From assembly GCA_021399435.1 (NCBI GenBank), contig JAJTUP010000021.1, positions 186,001 to 250,000 of the forward strand: DNA of 64,000 nt, given 5' to 3'. Below the pieces are notes generated by a model. It was not told the DNA's origin. It did not search any database and worked only from the letters and a program-made list of their open reading frames with translations. This stretch comes from Diaporthe sp. PMI_573 (Eukaryota; Ascomycota; Sordariomycetes; Diaporthales; Diaporthaceae). This document shows positions 1 through 9,344 of the stretch, one piece after another; positions within the stretch are counted from its first letter, which is position 1; the number at the start of each line of letters is the position of its first letter. A program made the position numbers and the translations under genes.

Positions 1-537
1 GGATATCCAATGCCGGGACAAGGTCCAGGGGAACCAGCTTACTTGGCATGAATGCTTCATTGCTTCTAAGGGGATACGCAAGACTTCGCTACTTGTCAAG
101 CCGTCGAAACATCCTAGTAAGAGCTTCGGATCCTCAAGCACACTAATACGAGCAGAGTATCTGAGGCGATGCCCGCTTCTGCATGCAATTGCGTTGCAAA
201 CGAGACTCAGCCTCAAGTGAGAAGTCGAAATAGAACCATGGTGGGCCTTGAGAAGAGAGCTAGGCTTAGCAACGCACTTTGAACCCTTGGGAAGCTATTC
301 TGGAGCAGACCCAGCGAAGTCTTCGCGGCTTTCCTCGTGTGCAATAGATTGAGACTGTTCTATAAGTATGCGAGTGGAGAACAAATTAGTGAACGCTGCC
401 TTCCTTTTCGCTTCTAGACACGGCGCCAACCACTCCGAACAGGTCATTGCAATTGTCAAGGTGCGACACGAACTCTAATCCCATGACAAGCGCCACATAT
501 CGCAGCACGGCAAATCTTCAGTCTTCCAAAAATCACA
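1..537. promoter_or_regulatory. Upstream region of the RTA1-like gene
   Basis: No coding sequence is convincing here. The stretch is presumably 5' flank and leader of the RTA1-like gene that begins at 538. A loose TATA-like string (tctataagta) lies near 358-367; its role is not established. Confidence 0.35.
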
Positions 538-1567
538 ATGGCGCTAAACGGCACTCAGCACTGGCCTGGCAAGCGTAACAGCGAGGTCATGTCTAAACTC
601 TATTTGTACGACCCATCTCTCGCGGCTGCTTGCGTCTTCGTCGCTTTATTTTGCTTCACTGGTGTGGCACATTGTTTATCCATCTATCGAAGACGGGCTC
701 GGTATTTTGTTCCATTTGCAGTAGGCATCTTCTTCGAAATCCTGGGTTACGTCGCCCGCGCTGTCTCTGCGGCTCAAACTCCCAAGTGGACCGTCATGCC
801 GTACGCCCTTCAGTCTCTCATGCTCCTCGTCGCGCCGTCGCTGCTTGCTGCCTCTATCTACGGCATACTCGGTAAACTCATTACTTTTGCAAAAGCAGAA
901 GCATACAGTCCAATCAGACCCGCGATTCTCACCAAGGTGTTCGTCACGAGCGACATCGTGTCCTTTTTTGTCCAAAGCGGAGGAGGTGGCATTCTCAGCA
1001 ACGCAAAATCGGCGAGCAGCATACAACTCGGCGAAAATGTCATAATTGTTGGGCTTTTTATTCAGTTGATCGGCTTTTCCCTCTTCATTTCTGTGGCGGG
1101 GATATTCCACTGGAGAATTGTGCAAGAGCCCAGAGGAAGCCCTTTCAGCGTGGCTGCGCCTTGGTCCAGATATCTATGGGTATTGTACGGCGTAAGCGTA
1201 CTGGTACTGATTCGATCTCTGTTCCGTGTCGTTGAGTACGTCCAAGGATATGACGGATTGTGAGTGTCTTCTTCCCCAAGAAGCTTTTGCGAAGTCGTTT
1301 TCTAACAATATTCGGCTTGGGTTTGCTAGCCTTCAAACGACAGAGGTCTTCCTCTACGTCTTTGATGCCGCTCTCATATTTCTAGTTACTTTCATTCTGG
1401 CTGTATGTCACCCTAGTGAGATGATTACGGATGAATATGGCACCATTGTTCATCCCGATGGGTCCCAGGAGCTGGGAAGCCTGGTTTCACTAGGACCCTG
1501 CACTCCCCAAGAGGTGGAAGGGCATCCAGACCACAAAATCGGACGGGGGCGCAGGCTTGGGCAATGA
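538..1567 (+). CDS. RTA1-like lipid-translocating/exporter family membrane protein
   Basis: Two exons, 538-1259 and 1330-1567, give 319 residues. The donor GTGAGT begins at 1260 and the acceptor is TTGCTAG at 1323-1329. Splicing joins ...GYDGF to LQTTEVFLYVFDAAL, the conserved late part of RTA1 proteins, which end in a HPSE-type segment. Several hydrophobic spans run through residues 25-260, and the FEILGYVAR-like motif after the second helix is typical of the family. RTA1/RSB1-type proteins are fungal 7-TM membrane proteins linked to sphingoid-base export and to resistance against membrane-active compounds. That role is known for the family; the substrate here is unknown. Reading through the intron would stop at 1261, so the spliced model is preferred. 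The next 2 kb is AT-rich and gene-poor. Confidence 0.88.
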
Positions 1568-2507
1568 GCTCTTCTGCGGGCTTGAAACTTTCTTTTTAGC
1601 GATGCTGTCGACGGGAAGGCTATCTCATCAATTGGCAACAAGACTTTTCAAGCTTCCCACGGGAATTGTGAGAAGTAATGTCGCCAGGTGGAAATATGCA
1701 TCGCTCCCTTGAAGTGGTCGAAGACCGGTTGACAAGACTCGGAATATGGACTGGTATCGGCCAAGATCAAGCAGAGTGGCAACTCACTTCATCACATCCT
1801 CTGGATCTTACAATGTAATGAAATAGCTTATCCGCGGCTATGAATGTAATTGAATTGGTTTATTAAGGCTTCTGCATTTAATCGAATAGATTTAAGTGGT
1901 TTCGTTTTTAATCCGTGTACATATGCTTCTTAAGCAGTATGTAGGCGGTCCCTTCATACAGTGGTAAACGCTTAAACACCCAGCGTTTAAAAAAAAAAAT
2001 GCCGATAACAGTAGGTTCAGAATACAATTATGGCACGTGGCCCAAAAAACATTAACAGCCTTGTGATAGCCGTACAGACGAGGCTAGCGAGACCACTTCT
2101 GGCGGCGCCATAGACTGTCGACACAAGTAGCCCAAGACTAATCTGCCACAGCAAGTAGGGCAATTAGTCATACGGCAAAGACCAAAATAGTCTCGACGCG
2201 GTCCCTATATAAAATTAATCCCACAGCTGCAGTCCTAGTCAATATCTCTTTCCCTTAACATCCATATTGACACACACACAAGATCCCAAGAAAACCCTCC
2301 CCAAGTAAGCATCATAGCCCACATCCAAGCACACAGCTAACTTTAATAGAAGTCAAAATAAAGAAAAGATTTACTTAAGCCCACCCACAAGACTTCCGCA
2401 ATAATATTACAAAACTATTAAAAAGCAGCAAAGACAGTATTTGCAATAAAATAGATAAACATAGTAATATTACAGAGCTTCTACTACTCTAGATATATTA
2501 CTTTATT

Positions 2508-2654
2508 ATTAGATACCCAGATCTTTCTAAAAAGATTAGAAAGATATTAAAGGGTAAGAGGAAACAGGCAGGATTTAAGGTCCCGCCGAAGGAGAAGCAC
2601 GAGCAGATGTACAAAGCCGTTGTCGACTTTGTGCATGAGCTCAGGGAAGAGTAG
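2508..2654 (+). pseudogene. Isolated coding-like fragment, family not recognised
   Basis: One frame reads about 47 residues with lysine-rich, helix-like composition (starts RYPDLSKKIR, ends VVDFVHELREE, then TAG). It has no start codon of its own. Its codons use G and C in third positions much more than the AT-rich flanks, so it may be the surviving end of a degraded gene or transposable-element ORF. I do not recognise the family. Confidence 0.25.
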
Positions 2655-2916
2655 TCGGAAGGTTGAGCAGACAGCAGACAGACCAATAAACAGTTGATAA
2701 AAAACACAGTGTGGCCGAAGCCCTAAGGTCTCTAAGTCGGGAATTTTATTATATCCTTATGAGAAGAGTTATATAATAGGGTTGTTATTCTTTATCTTGT
2801 CGGCAAAGATTTATTTAATAGACTTTTAAAAGCTCTTACCTAGAAACGTCTTAATTGGCTTGTCTTGTTACTATTACTTGTTCTACTATACGGTATTATC
2901 TTTTTTGCTATTATTC

Positions 2917-2994
2917 TTATTGTCTTTCTTGTTGTCTTTCTTATTGTCTTTCTTGTTGTCTTTCTTGTTGTCTTTCTTGTTGTCTTTCTTGTCG
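2917..2994 (+). repeat. 12-bp tandem repeat (TTGTTGTCTTTC)n
   Basis: About six and a half near-perfect copies of a 12-bp pyrimidine-rich unit, with TTATTG/TTGTTG variation. The repeat produces spurious Leu/Ser-rich reading frames on the + strand, which should not be taken as genes. Confidence 0.9.
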
Positions 2995-3300
2995 TCTTAC
3001 CTATTTAGGATTTTTACTTATTTTAGAACTACCTCTATAAGAATATTATTAAGGATACTTTTAAAAATAGTATTACTTAATGCCTTTATCTCCTTATTAG
3101 ATAATTTATTATATTAATTAGGTTATTTCTTAATTTAATATATTGGGCTGAGTGTATAGTCTCTTGCTAGTTGTTTGTTTAGGCTGGTTTAGAGTGTGAC
3201 GGTATAGATCAAGCTGGGGAGCTGGGGAGTAGAGTTAGCCTAAACTTTATAAGTAAATTGTCAGTTGGTTTTCTTTACATACATGCAAAAGGTCAGATAG

Positions 3301-3340
3301 TATGTATATATATATATATGTATGTATGTATATATGTATA
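3301..3340. repeat. TA/TATG microsatellite
   Basis: Runs of alternating (TA) and (TGTA) units (tatgtatatatatatata followed by tgtatgtatgtat). Confidence 0.85.
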
Positions 3341-3568
3341 AGTTACTTGATTATCTAACTACACTGTAGGTAGTAAGGTGTTTACTTAATTCCAAGGAAC
3401 AACAAAACGCACATACCACTATTTGCACCCTCTACACAGCGCCCGTACACGCGGCAGGCAGCATATATACGAGGCACACAACTCACCATCAACGCCACAT
3501 ATATACGGCGGCGACTTTTCCCCAGGCCGCCCCCATATATGCGGAAAAAATGCCGGAGCGTCACGAAA

Positions 3569-4094
3569 ATGATCATCAAGACTCGACTTTGTGGGCAGGC
3601 TGCCTTCGATATCGCCAGAGGAGATGTTACCGCCTCCCTCGAGACCGTTGCCCCGAATATCACGGCTGGATGTCAGTACCAATGCGACGTACCTAGGAGG
3701 CATTGGTGCTAATATATTCTTAGGCCCTCTCACACTTTGCCGCGGGCACCAGTTTGACGACAACCTAGACAAACTTTCCGTGTTCCTGCCTGGTCAGATT
3801 GTCCCCATGAAGATCGAACTGAATATCTTGCACGGTGGTCCGGCGAACGTTTCAATCGTGAAGACGGCCACAAACAGTGTCATCGGGCCCCCTCTTATTT
3901 TCTTCGACGATTATGGGAACAGGGACTTGCCAGCGCTGCCCCTGAACAACACAGCCTTCGCCGTAACGATGCCCACCGACTTGGCAGACACAGACTGCCG
4001 CGTGGCCGGAGACTGTGCTCTCCAATGGTTCTGGTCAACGATCGATAACCAGACCTATGTCGGATGTTCAGATTTCATCTTATTCGGACATTAG
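3569..4094 (+). pseudogene. 5'-truncated secreted chitin-binding/LPMO-like protein
   Basis: An intron at 3672-3723 (donor GTCAGT, branch-like GCTAAT, acceptor TTCTTAG) joins ...APNITAGC to PLTLCRGHQFDDN. This restores the layout of a fungal secreted family related to chitin-binding type-4/copper-oxygenase-like proteins: CGQ near the N-terminus, then a CRGxQFxDN motif, then a beta-rich core (HGGPANVSIV, IGPPLIFFDDYG), then CALQWFWS...QTYVGCSDF. The C-terminal half looks intact and ends at 4094. The N-terminal half is not: no signal peptide and no mature N-terminal His-Gly can be found upstream in frame, and the upstream DNA is full of TATATACG-like repeats. I read it as a gene that lost its 5' end, or a diverged copy. 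The family assignment is from motif memory. Confidence 0.55.
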
Positions 4095-4344
4095 ACTTGT
4101 CCACGGGAGTCCTATGCTGGTCTTCGTTCTTGAGCATGGACTGAACAACACAGCCAGGATTGAACGCTGCCGGATGAAATGCAATTACTCTCTCGAAGAC
4201 ATCGCACCCCGAATTCAGTGCTACTACAGAGTCCATGGAGCGGGGACTCTCGGGCTTGGACTTTATAATCTTGCACATGCTCGGGTGTCCGCTACAAGGC
4301 CACAACATTTACGTAGTGAACATTTAATTAGCCTGGGCAGTGCT

Positions 4345-4470
4345 CACTTTGGAACCTCCTACAGGATGACGTCCTGTGAGATAAGTTAGCATAGGATAGG
4401 CTATTATAGGATAACTTCGCATGAAATAACCTCCTGTAGGATATCTTCGTATACCTGAGTAGATAATTGG
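4345..4470. repeat. Dispersed TAGGAT/CCTCCTGTAGG repeat, copy 1
   Basis: The stretch is built from short related words: acctcctacaggatg, cataggatagg, tataggataacttcgcatg, ataacctcctgtaggat. The word acctcctacaggatg, together with ggataacttc, recurs on the opposite strand at about 27678-27750. This marks a dispersed family of small repeats rather than chance. Confidence 0.6.
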
Positions 4471-4879
4471 GTAGAAGGCAAGTAGACCACATGAGCTTAA
4501 CAGTGACATTTTCCGATTCCTTGAGCATGTTGCTGCATTACCGTAATAATGTCTATGATTTGAGTCAGTCACCCGGTACCGACAAGTGCCCCCATTATCT
4601 TATGCATCACTTGACCTATCTTGCTGATTAGCCCTGAGAAAAGGGGTTATAAAGACCGCCCCAAGAACATTTTGAACCATAAGAGCCTCGGTGCAGACTA
4701 TTGAACGAGGCTCAACTTCCATCGCAGCATACAGCCTCGCTTTCTGCTGAGATGGCTTTTCCAGCTTGTCGAGGATGCTCTACAACTCCAGTCGAGGAAG
4801 TAGAAACTGTTTCTGAGTTGGCTAAAGCTAGCGAGGTACAGTCATTGTGTCATATTTTCGAGTGTTTGCGTGGCTGCTC
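4471..4879. other. Non-coding region
   Basis: No convincing gene. The reading frames here lack family signatures, and the part from 4880 onward is antisense to the DUF1772 gene. Confidence 0.5.
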
Positions 4880-5543
4880 TCAACCCAGCGCAGTCAAGAG
4901 CCCAACAACTCCCCCAGCGAGCGTGAATGCAGCCCTCACAAAGTTTTGGGCACCAAACTTGGTTAGCATCGCTTTGACCTTCTCATCCTCCAAACCAGAA
5001 GGACTTCGCGTCGTCTGGGGTTGTGGATCGCTGGTATCCTTGAACTGATCGACTCCCTCGCCCTTGCCGTCGACAGAGTCCCGAGCGCCCCGCTGTCTGA
5101 GGCTGTCTTTCGATTCCCGAGCTGCCTGGAAGCCCGCAATGCTCCGGTGGCCACCCAGCTCGTTGTTCACCCTGGTGAGCTCGAAGTTGTTCGGAATCAT
5201 GACTAGACTGGTCCAAGGTGCGATGGCGATGTTAAGAGCGGCCGCCACAAGATATCCTCTCACTTTTGTGTCTCGCAGAAGCTGCAACACCGTGCGTGAC
5301 GCCAGAAATACTGGCAGTGAGCGGCATGCGAGGGTACTAAAGCCGGCGGCTGAGATGATAGCCGCTGTTGGGAAGACGTGCGACCCGCGACTGAACAGCC
5401 AACGGACCGAAGGCAGTGAGTGGGACGCTGGCTGAGCCCTGAGGATGGGGACATAAAATAGGGAGAGGGGTCGCAATACCGCCAGCTGTGAGCAGAGATA
5501 CAGATATACTTGTGACTTGTAGGACGCTGTTGAAAGTGGACAT
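4880..5543 (-). pseudogene. DUF1772 (anthrone oxygenase-like) membrane protein, single-base frameshift
   Basis: Read on the minus strand, the gene starts at 5543 (MSTFNSVLQVTSISVSLLTAGG) and ends at 4880. It has the DUF1772 layout: an N-terminal helix, then QPASHSLPSVRWLFSRGSH, a hydrophobic span, IAPWTSLVMIPNNFEL, an acidic linker of about 60 residues, and a C-terminal helix (AAFTLAGGVVGLLT). Fungal DUF1772 proteins include anthrone oxygenases of polyketide pathways, but most have no known substrate and no polyketide synthase is in the window. The N-terminal frame runs out at GGIAT; the rest lies in the next frame. One extra base in the four-G run at 5467-5470 (+ strand) accounts for the shift, and no GT-AG intron fits. 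It is either a recent pseudogene or an assembly error. Downstream of the break everything looks intact. Confidence 0.75.
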
Positions 5544-6022
5544 TTTGGGCAGTAGAAGTTGTCTCAAAGTGTAGAAATTCAGAGGCGAGTTGATCAGAGG
5601 GGCACGCTGCCGTGGATTTTGACAGGGCAGCTATTGTATCTGGTTGAAGTCTCAGATTAAATTTTGAATTACAATGAGATGCTATTTAAGGACAGTCAAC
5701 CTGCAACATTGAGGTGGCTCTTAATGAGCCATGGCTCTACTACGCTACCTCTTGGTGCGTGTCGATGAAGTCATTGCCTTGCCGCTCGGAGGAATCCAGG
5801 GTGCCTCTGCCTCACCCAGCGGACGTTTCAGAGGCCGAGCATATTCATCCGTTACAGCAATCAATGTGTGCCAGGTATCTCTGACCTGGCATCTGACCCA
5901 GCATCAGAGATTTCTGTACTCAGATTTCTCTTTCCCATTTTGGAATACACAATCTTGGTTGGCATCAAACTCGAACGTGACAGTATAGTGGAGACTCCTG
6001 TGGATCAAATTCATCCGTCTTA
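5544..6022. other. Region between the DUF1772 gene and the transposon
   Basis: No recognised gene. Before the transposon arrived this was continuous with the flank of the DUF924 gene at 8298. A locally repeated string (cctggcatctgacccagcatc) lies near 5885-5907. Confidence 0.4.
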
Positions 6023-6092
6023 CCATGTGACCCCCACCAGTGGTACGCCCCCACCAGTGGTACTAACAACCACACACAAAGTCTCAAACTTC
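6023..6092 (+). repeat. Left terminal inverted repeat of the transposon
   Basis: Begins CCATGTGACC directly after the TA. It matches the reverse complement of 8138-8207 at 67 of 70 positions. Confidence 0.92.
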
Positions 6093-6322
6093 TATTACAC
6101 CCAATTCAACCGTTTATGCCTCTATTCGCATGGCGATTTGATGATTTTGTAGCTTCTTTCTTAATAAAGAGGTCCATATAGTCAGACGTCATTTTTTAAG
6201 CGTCGGAGCGGGATTAATTAGACTCCAAACCCCGCTCCAATTAAGGAGAAATTTGACAATTGTGTGCAGCCCCCTTTATACCCACACACTTGACACTCTT
6301 TAAATACTCGCCCGCAGCCAAG

Positions 6323-7924
6323 ATGCCTTCTTATACGGAAGAAGATGTGATGAATACCATTTACAATGTTACTGAGAATGGTGTTTCTTTGAGCAAAGCG
6401 GCTGCCCAGTATGCTGTACCCAAGATGACCCTCTCCTACCATATAAATGGCATTGCAGCCAAATCAGAGACTATTCAGCCCGCCCAACGCCTATCTCCGG
6501 CTGAAGAGAATAGAGTAGTTTAATGAATTAAGCACCAAGAGTCTCTAGGCTATGCCCTGTCTGCTGCAGTTGTGCGACAAGTCGTTAAAGCTATTATAAA
6601 GAAACAAGGTAATATGAGCCCTCTCGGCAAGCACTGGATAGAAGCCTTTAAAGCCCGCCATGAGGACATACAGACAAAGATATCTTGCCTGCAGGAAGCC
6701 GCTCGATTTGATGGCTTCACGCCGAAGGCAGTCTACTAGTATTTCGACTACCGGGAGCAATTTAGCTGGGTTGAACCAGACCTTACGGTCAACATTGATA
6801 AAGGAGGCGTTATGGAAGGCCAAGGTAGATACCGTGACTATCGTGACTATTTCCTTTGGTGTTTTTGACTGAATATTCTGTAGGAATCAATGGCCTTGTT
6901 CTTGGAAGTTCCAAGACAAGAGAAGCACTCAAAAAGAGTAGCGGAAGCCGGGCATGGGTTACCCTTATTAACGCCATCACGGCTAGTAGCCACTATCTTC
7001 GCCCAGGGGTTATCTTCAAGGGAAAAGAGCTCCAAGCCCAGTAGTTCTTGCAGCAATTCTAAAGCATTTGCCCCTGGTACTATATTATATCGCCAAATGG
7101 CTAGACTAGCAACAAGATCGCCGTCAAGTAGCTCAAGGCCGTATTTCTCCCTCAGATAAACCAGATCCGAAAGCAAGATAATAGCCGGGCAATTCTTCTA
7201 ATTCTTAATGGCCATAAGAGCCATATATCGGTAGGTTTCCTCTCTATTTATATGGTGAAGAGCCGAGAGGCTAATCTTTGCCGAATAGCCTAAGTTTATA
7301 GAGGAGTGTTTCTTCGGCAATGTTTATCTCTATTTCCTCCCAGCCTATATTTCTCACAGGCTACAGCCTGCAGACAATGGTTATTTCAATGTCTTGAAGG
7401 GTGCCTATTGAAAAGAAATCGCCAAATTAGACTCTATTACCGATTCGGCGCCTGTGGGGAAGATCAACTTCCTACAGTGTTTAGTCAAAGCGAGGCAGGC
7501 TGTAACTCAAAAGACGATAACCTCAGCTTGGAGGCATACAGGCAATTGGCCCATCAATTGCCAGAAGGCATTGAATCATCTAGAAATCCAGCCTGATCGC
7601 GAGAAACGCAAGGCTGAAGTTGAGCCGGAAGGCTCTGATTCAGAGCCGAAGGTCACGCGGGACTTTATAATGGGACTGGTTAAAAACACCAACCCTGGGC
7701 AGAGATTTCAAGCAAGGATTGTCGCCAATAGGCTTGAGGAATTACAAGCCAGAGTTGCACTATTGGAGCAAGAGAATGCCGAGCTACGTGCTCGAGAAGA
7801 TGCCCGGATAGGTACGAAGAAGCACCGGGCGATACTGAATCTAAACAAGAGATTTATAACGATACATGAGATTCTAAGCAAGGAAGGCTCAGTCGAAGAT
7901 CTTAAGCAAGAAGCCAAGCCTTAG
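6323..7924 (+). pseudogene. Degenerate Fot/pogo-type transposase
   Basis: The ATG at 6323 opens a helix-turn-helix of the psq type (YTEEDVMNTIYNV...KMTLSYHI). After in-frame stops near 6522 the reading continues with a CENP-B-like second HTH (LGKHWIEAFKARHEDIQ) and the catalytic region: VNIDKGGVMEGQ (first Asp), GLVLGSSK and GSRAWVTLINAI near 6890-6975, and ILNGHKSH near 7196-7220, where the usual second-catalytic Asp (DGHxSH) is Asn. Next come FLPAYISHRLQPADNGYF near 7330-7390, then PVGKINFLQ...TITSAWRHTG, and a C-terminal coiled coil (LEELQARVALLEQENAELRA). Several stops and at least two frame changes separate these blocks, so no active enzyme is made. Order and motifs match fungal Fot1-like elements. 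Confidence 0.88.
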
Positions 7925-8137
7925 AATAATTCTGTTGTTGAAAAAGAGGACATCTACGGCGTTAGTAGCGAAGAGCCGGATGAGGAGATTGATGAGGATA
8001 TTCCGGCGGCGGTACAGACAAGATCTGGCCGCCATACGAGACGACCAGCTAGATACGAAGATTGAGGGTGACGAGAGCTTCAAATTGATATACAATTTAA
8101 TTGCACAACACCAACGGTTGTTGACTTATGCGATCGT

Positions 8138-8207
8138 GAAGTTTGAGACTTTGTGTGTAATTGTTAGTACCAGTGGTGGGGGCGTACCACTGGTGGGGGT
8201 CACATGG
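8138..8207 (-). repeat. Right terminal inverted repeat of the transposon
   Basis: Reverse complement of the left end with three substitutions. It ends GGTCACATGG just before TA at 8208-8209. Confidence 0.92.
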
Positions 8208-8297
8208 TACTTCCAGACGGCTGCACAAATGCCCCAGCTCATTGGTGTGCTTCGTATATCGTCAGAGGGGGGCGGGGGTCTCATTTTCACAACATAG

Positions 8298-9221
8298 ATG
8301 GCTGCAAAAATGGACGACCTCAAGCATCTCATCACCCCGTCCTTGCTCACCCTCCTCGTCGAGGCGCGCATTCCCTTCTCGGAGACTGGGCCCATCGATT
8401 TCGGGCAAGTCGCGCGGGAGACGTTTCTCGAGAGGAACTTCGCCCCCAAGGTCGAGTCTACGGCATGGCCTGCCCTCATCGCCCTCAGCAAAGCCGGCCT
8501 TGACGCCCTCAGCCCTGATGGTTTGATGACCAATTTCCTGCCGCCCCCGACGAGCACAGACTTCCCCCGGCAGTGCCTGGGGCTGCAGCTCCTGCTGGAC
8601 CAGGTCCCGCGCGCACTCTGCAACGGCGTCGACGGGAGGTGGAGGTCGTGCTACTTCGACGTCGCGAGCCAGCGGTTCGCGAGGTCGTGGCTGGCCCTCC
8701 CGGACGGCCAGAGGCCGGACTCGATGCACCGCTGGTGCACCGAGCTGGGCGTGTCGTTCGACTACTGGACGTGCGTTCGGTTCTGGATCGGCGCCCCGTT
8801 CGTCCACTCCGAATCCCAGGAGAACCAAGAGATTGCCCTGGGCTTCACAGAAACGACACGCAGGGCCGTGGAGGCCAGGGCTGGATCAACCGACCCGTGG
8901 AGAGCGAGGCGGGATGAGGTCCTCTCGGATCTCTATGGCTTCCCAAATGTCGTGCGCGCCGGTCCGCCACAGGGCGAGAATGTAACGTTGGAGACATGGT
9001 CTTGGTGGTGGATGATGCTGTTGGATATCCATAAACCCGTCATTGACCGGTTTGGAAGGTATCCATACACGAATTCGGTGAGAGGGCGTGAGAGTACAAA
9101 GGAGGAGCTGGAGTGGGCCGAGAGGACAGTCCATTTTGCTGAAGTCCCGCCACAAGTTGCGAGGCAGCTCGAGGACGATTACAAGGCCGGCGTGTGGCAG
9201 CCACTGGGTGCTGGCAGGTGA
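8298..9221 (+). CDS. DUF924 family protein
   Basis: Single exon, 307 residues. It carries the DUF924 signature in order: LLLDQVPRAL (normally a Gln/Asp-rich basin followed by FPRN/PRAL) near residue 98, FDVASQRFA, WIGAPFVHSESQENQE near 162-177 (the family's MP..HSE..), and HKPVIDRFGRYPYTNSVRGRESTKEE near 244-270 (H..II.RFGRFPHRN..LGR.ST.EE). DUF924 proteins are helical, TPR-like, widespread in bacteria and fungi, and of unknown function. The start at 8298 (ATGGCTGCAAAAATG) is the first in frame; a second Met four codons later is possible. The transposon ends 90 bp upstream, so its native promoter has probably been displaced by about 2.2 kb. Codon use is normal and the gene looks intact. Confidence 0.85.
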   Translation: MAAKMDDLKHLITPSLLTLLVEARIPFSETGPIDFGQVARETFLERNFAPKVESTAWPALIALSKAGLDALSPDGLMTNFLPPPTSTDFPRQCLGLQLLLDQVPRALCNGVDGRWRSCYFDVASQRFARSWLALPDGQRPDSMHRWCTELGVSFDYWTCVRFWIGAPFVHSESQENQEIALGFTETTRRAVEARAGSTDPWRARRDEVLSDLYGFPNVVRAGPPQGENVTLETWSWWWMMLLDIHKPVIDRFGRYPYTNSVRGRESTKEELEWAERTVHFAEVPPQVARQLEDDYKAGVWQPLGAGR

Positions 9222-9344
9222 CGCACCGGGGAGGAAATTTCAAAGGTGGTACATTGCTGGCTGCCAGTTGCTTGCATCTAATTTCTACATGAACTCCGGC
9301 CGAAATGCGCCCTTACTCTCCAAAGCTGATTGACCGGATGCACC

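Larger units (their letters stand above)
1568..3568. other. AT-rich gene-poor region with microsatellites
   Basis: From about 1800 to 3400 the DNA is markedly richer in A and T than its surroundings, with frequent stops in all frames. This fits an old repeat eroded by mutation (possibly repeat-induced point mutation), but no terminal repeats could be matched. It holds a 12-bp pyrimidine repeat (2917-2994), a TA/TG microsatellite (3301-3340) and one short protein-like stretch (about 2508-2654). A promoter-like string (tccctatataaaatta) sits near 2202-2217. Confidence 0.6.
6021..8209 (+). mobile_element. Pogo/Fot-type (Tc1-mariner superfamily) DNA transposon, inactive
   Basis: The element spans 6023-8207 and is flanked by TA at 6021-6022 and 8208-8209, the expected target duplication. 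Left (6023-6092) and right (8138-8207) ends are inverted repeats of 70 bp with 3 mismatches. Each end contains two copies of a 16-bp word CCCCCACCAGTGGTAC separated by G, likely transposase binding sites. The interior encodes a broken Fot/pogo transposase. The nearest intact gene starts at 8298, so the insertion sits in its promoter. TGG-to-TGA and TGG-to-TAG changes in the transposase fit RIP or ordinary decay. Confidence 0.9.

Noticed and set aside
2855..3117. Leu/Ser/Cys-rich reading frames on the + strand
   Set aside because: They are translations of the 12-bp pyrimidine microsatellite and have no other coding signal.
5400..5543. Intron explaining the frame change in the DUF1772 gene
   Set aside because: No GT donor and AG acceptor pair keeps the conserved residues on both sides; a one-base shift explains it fully.
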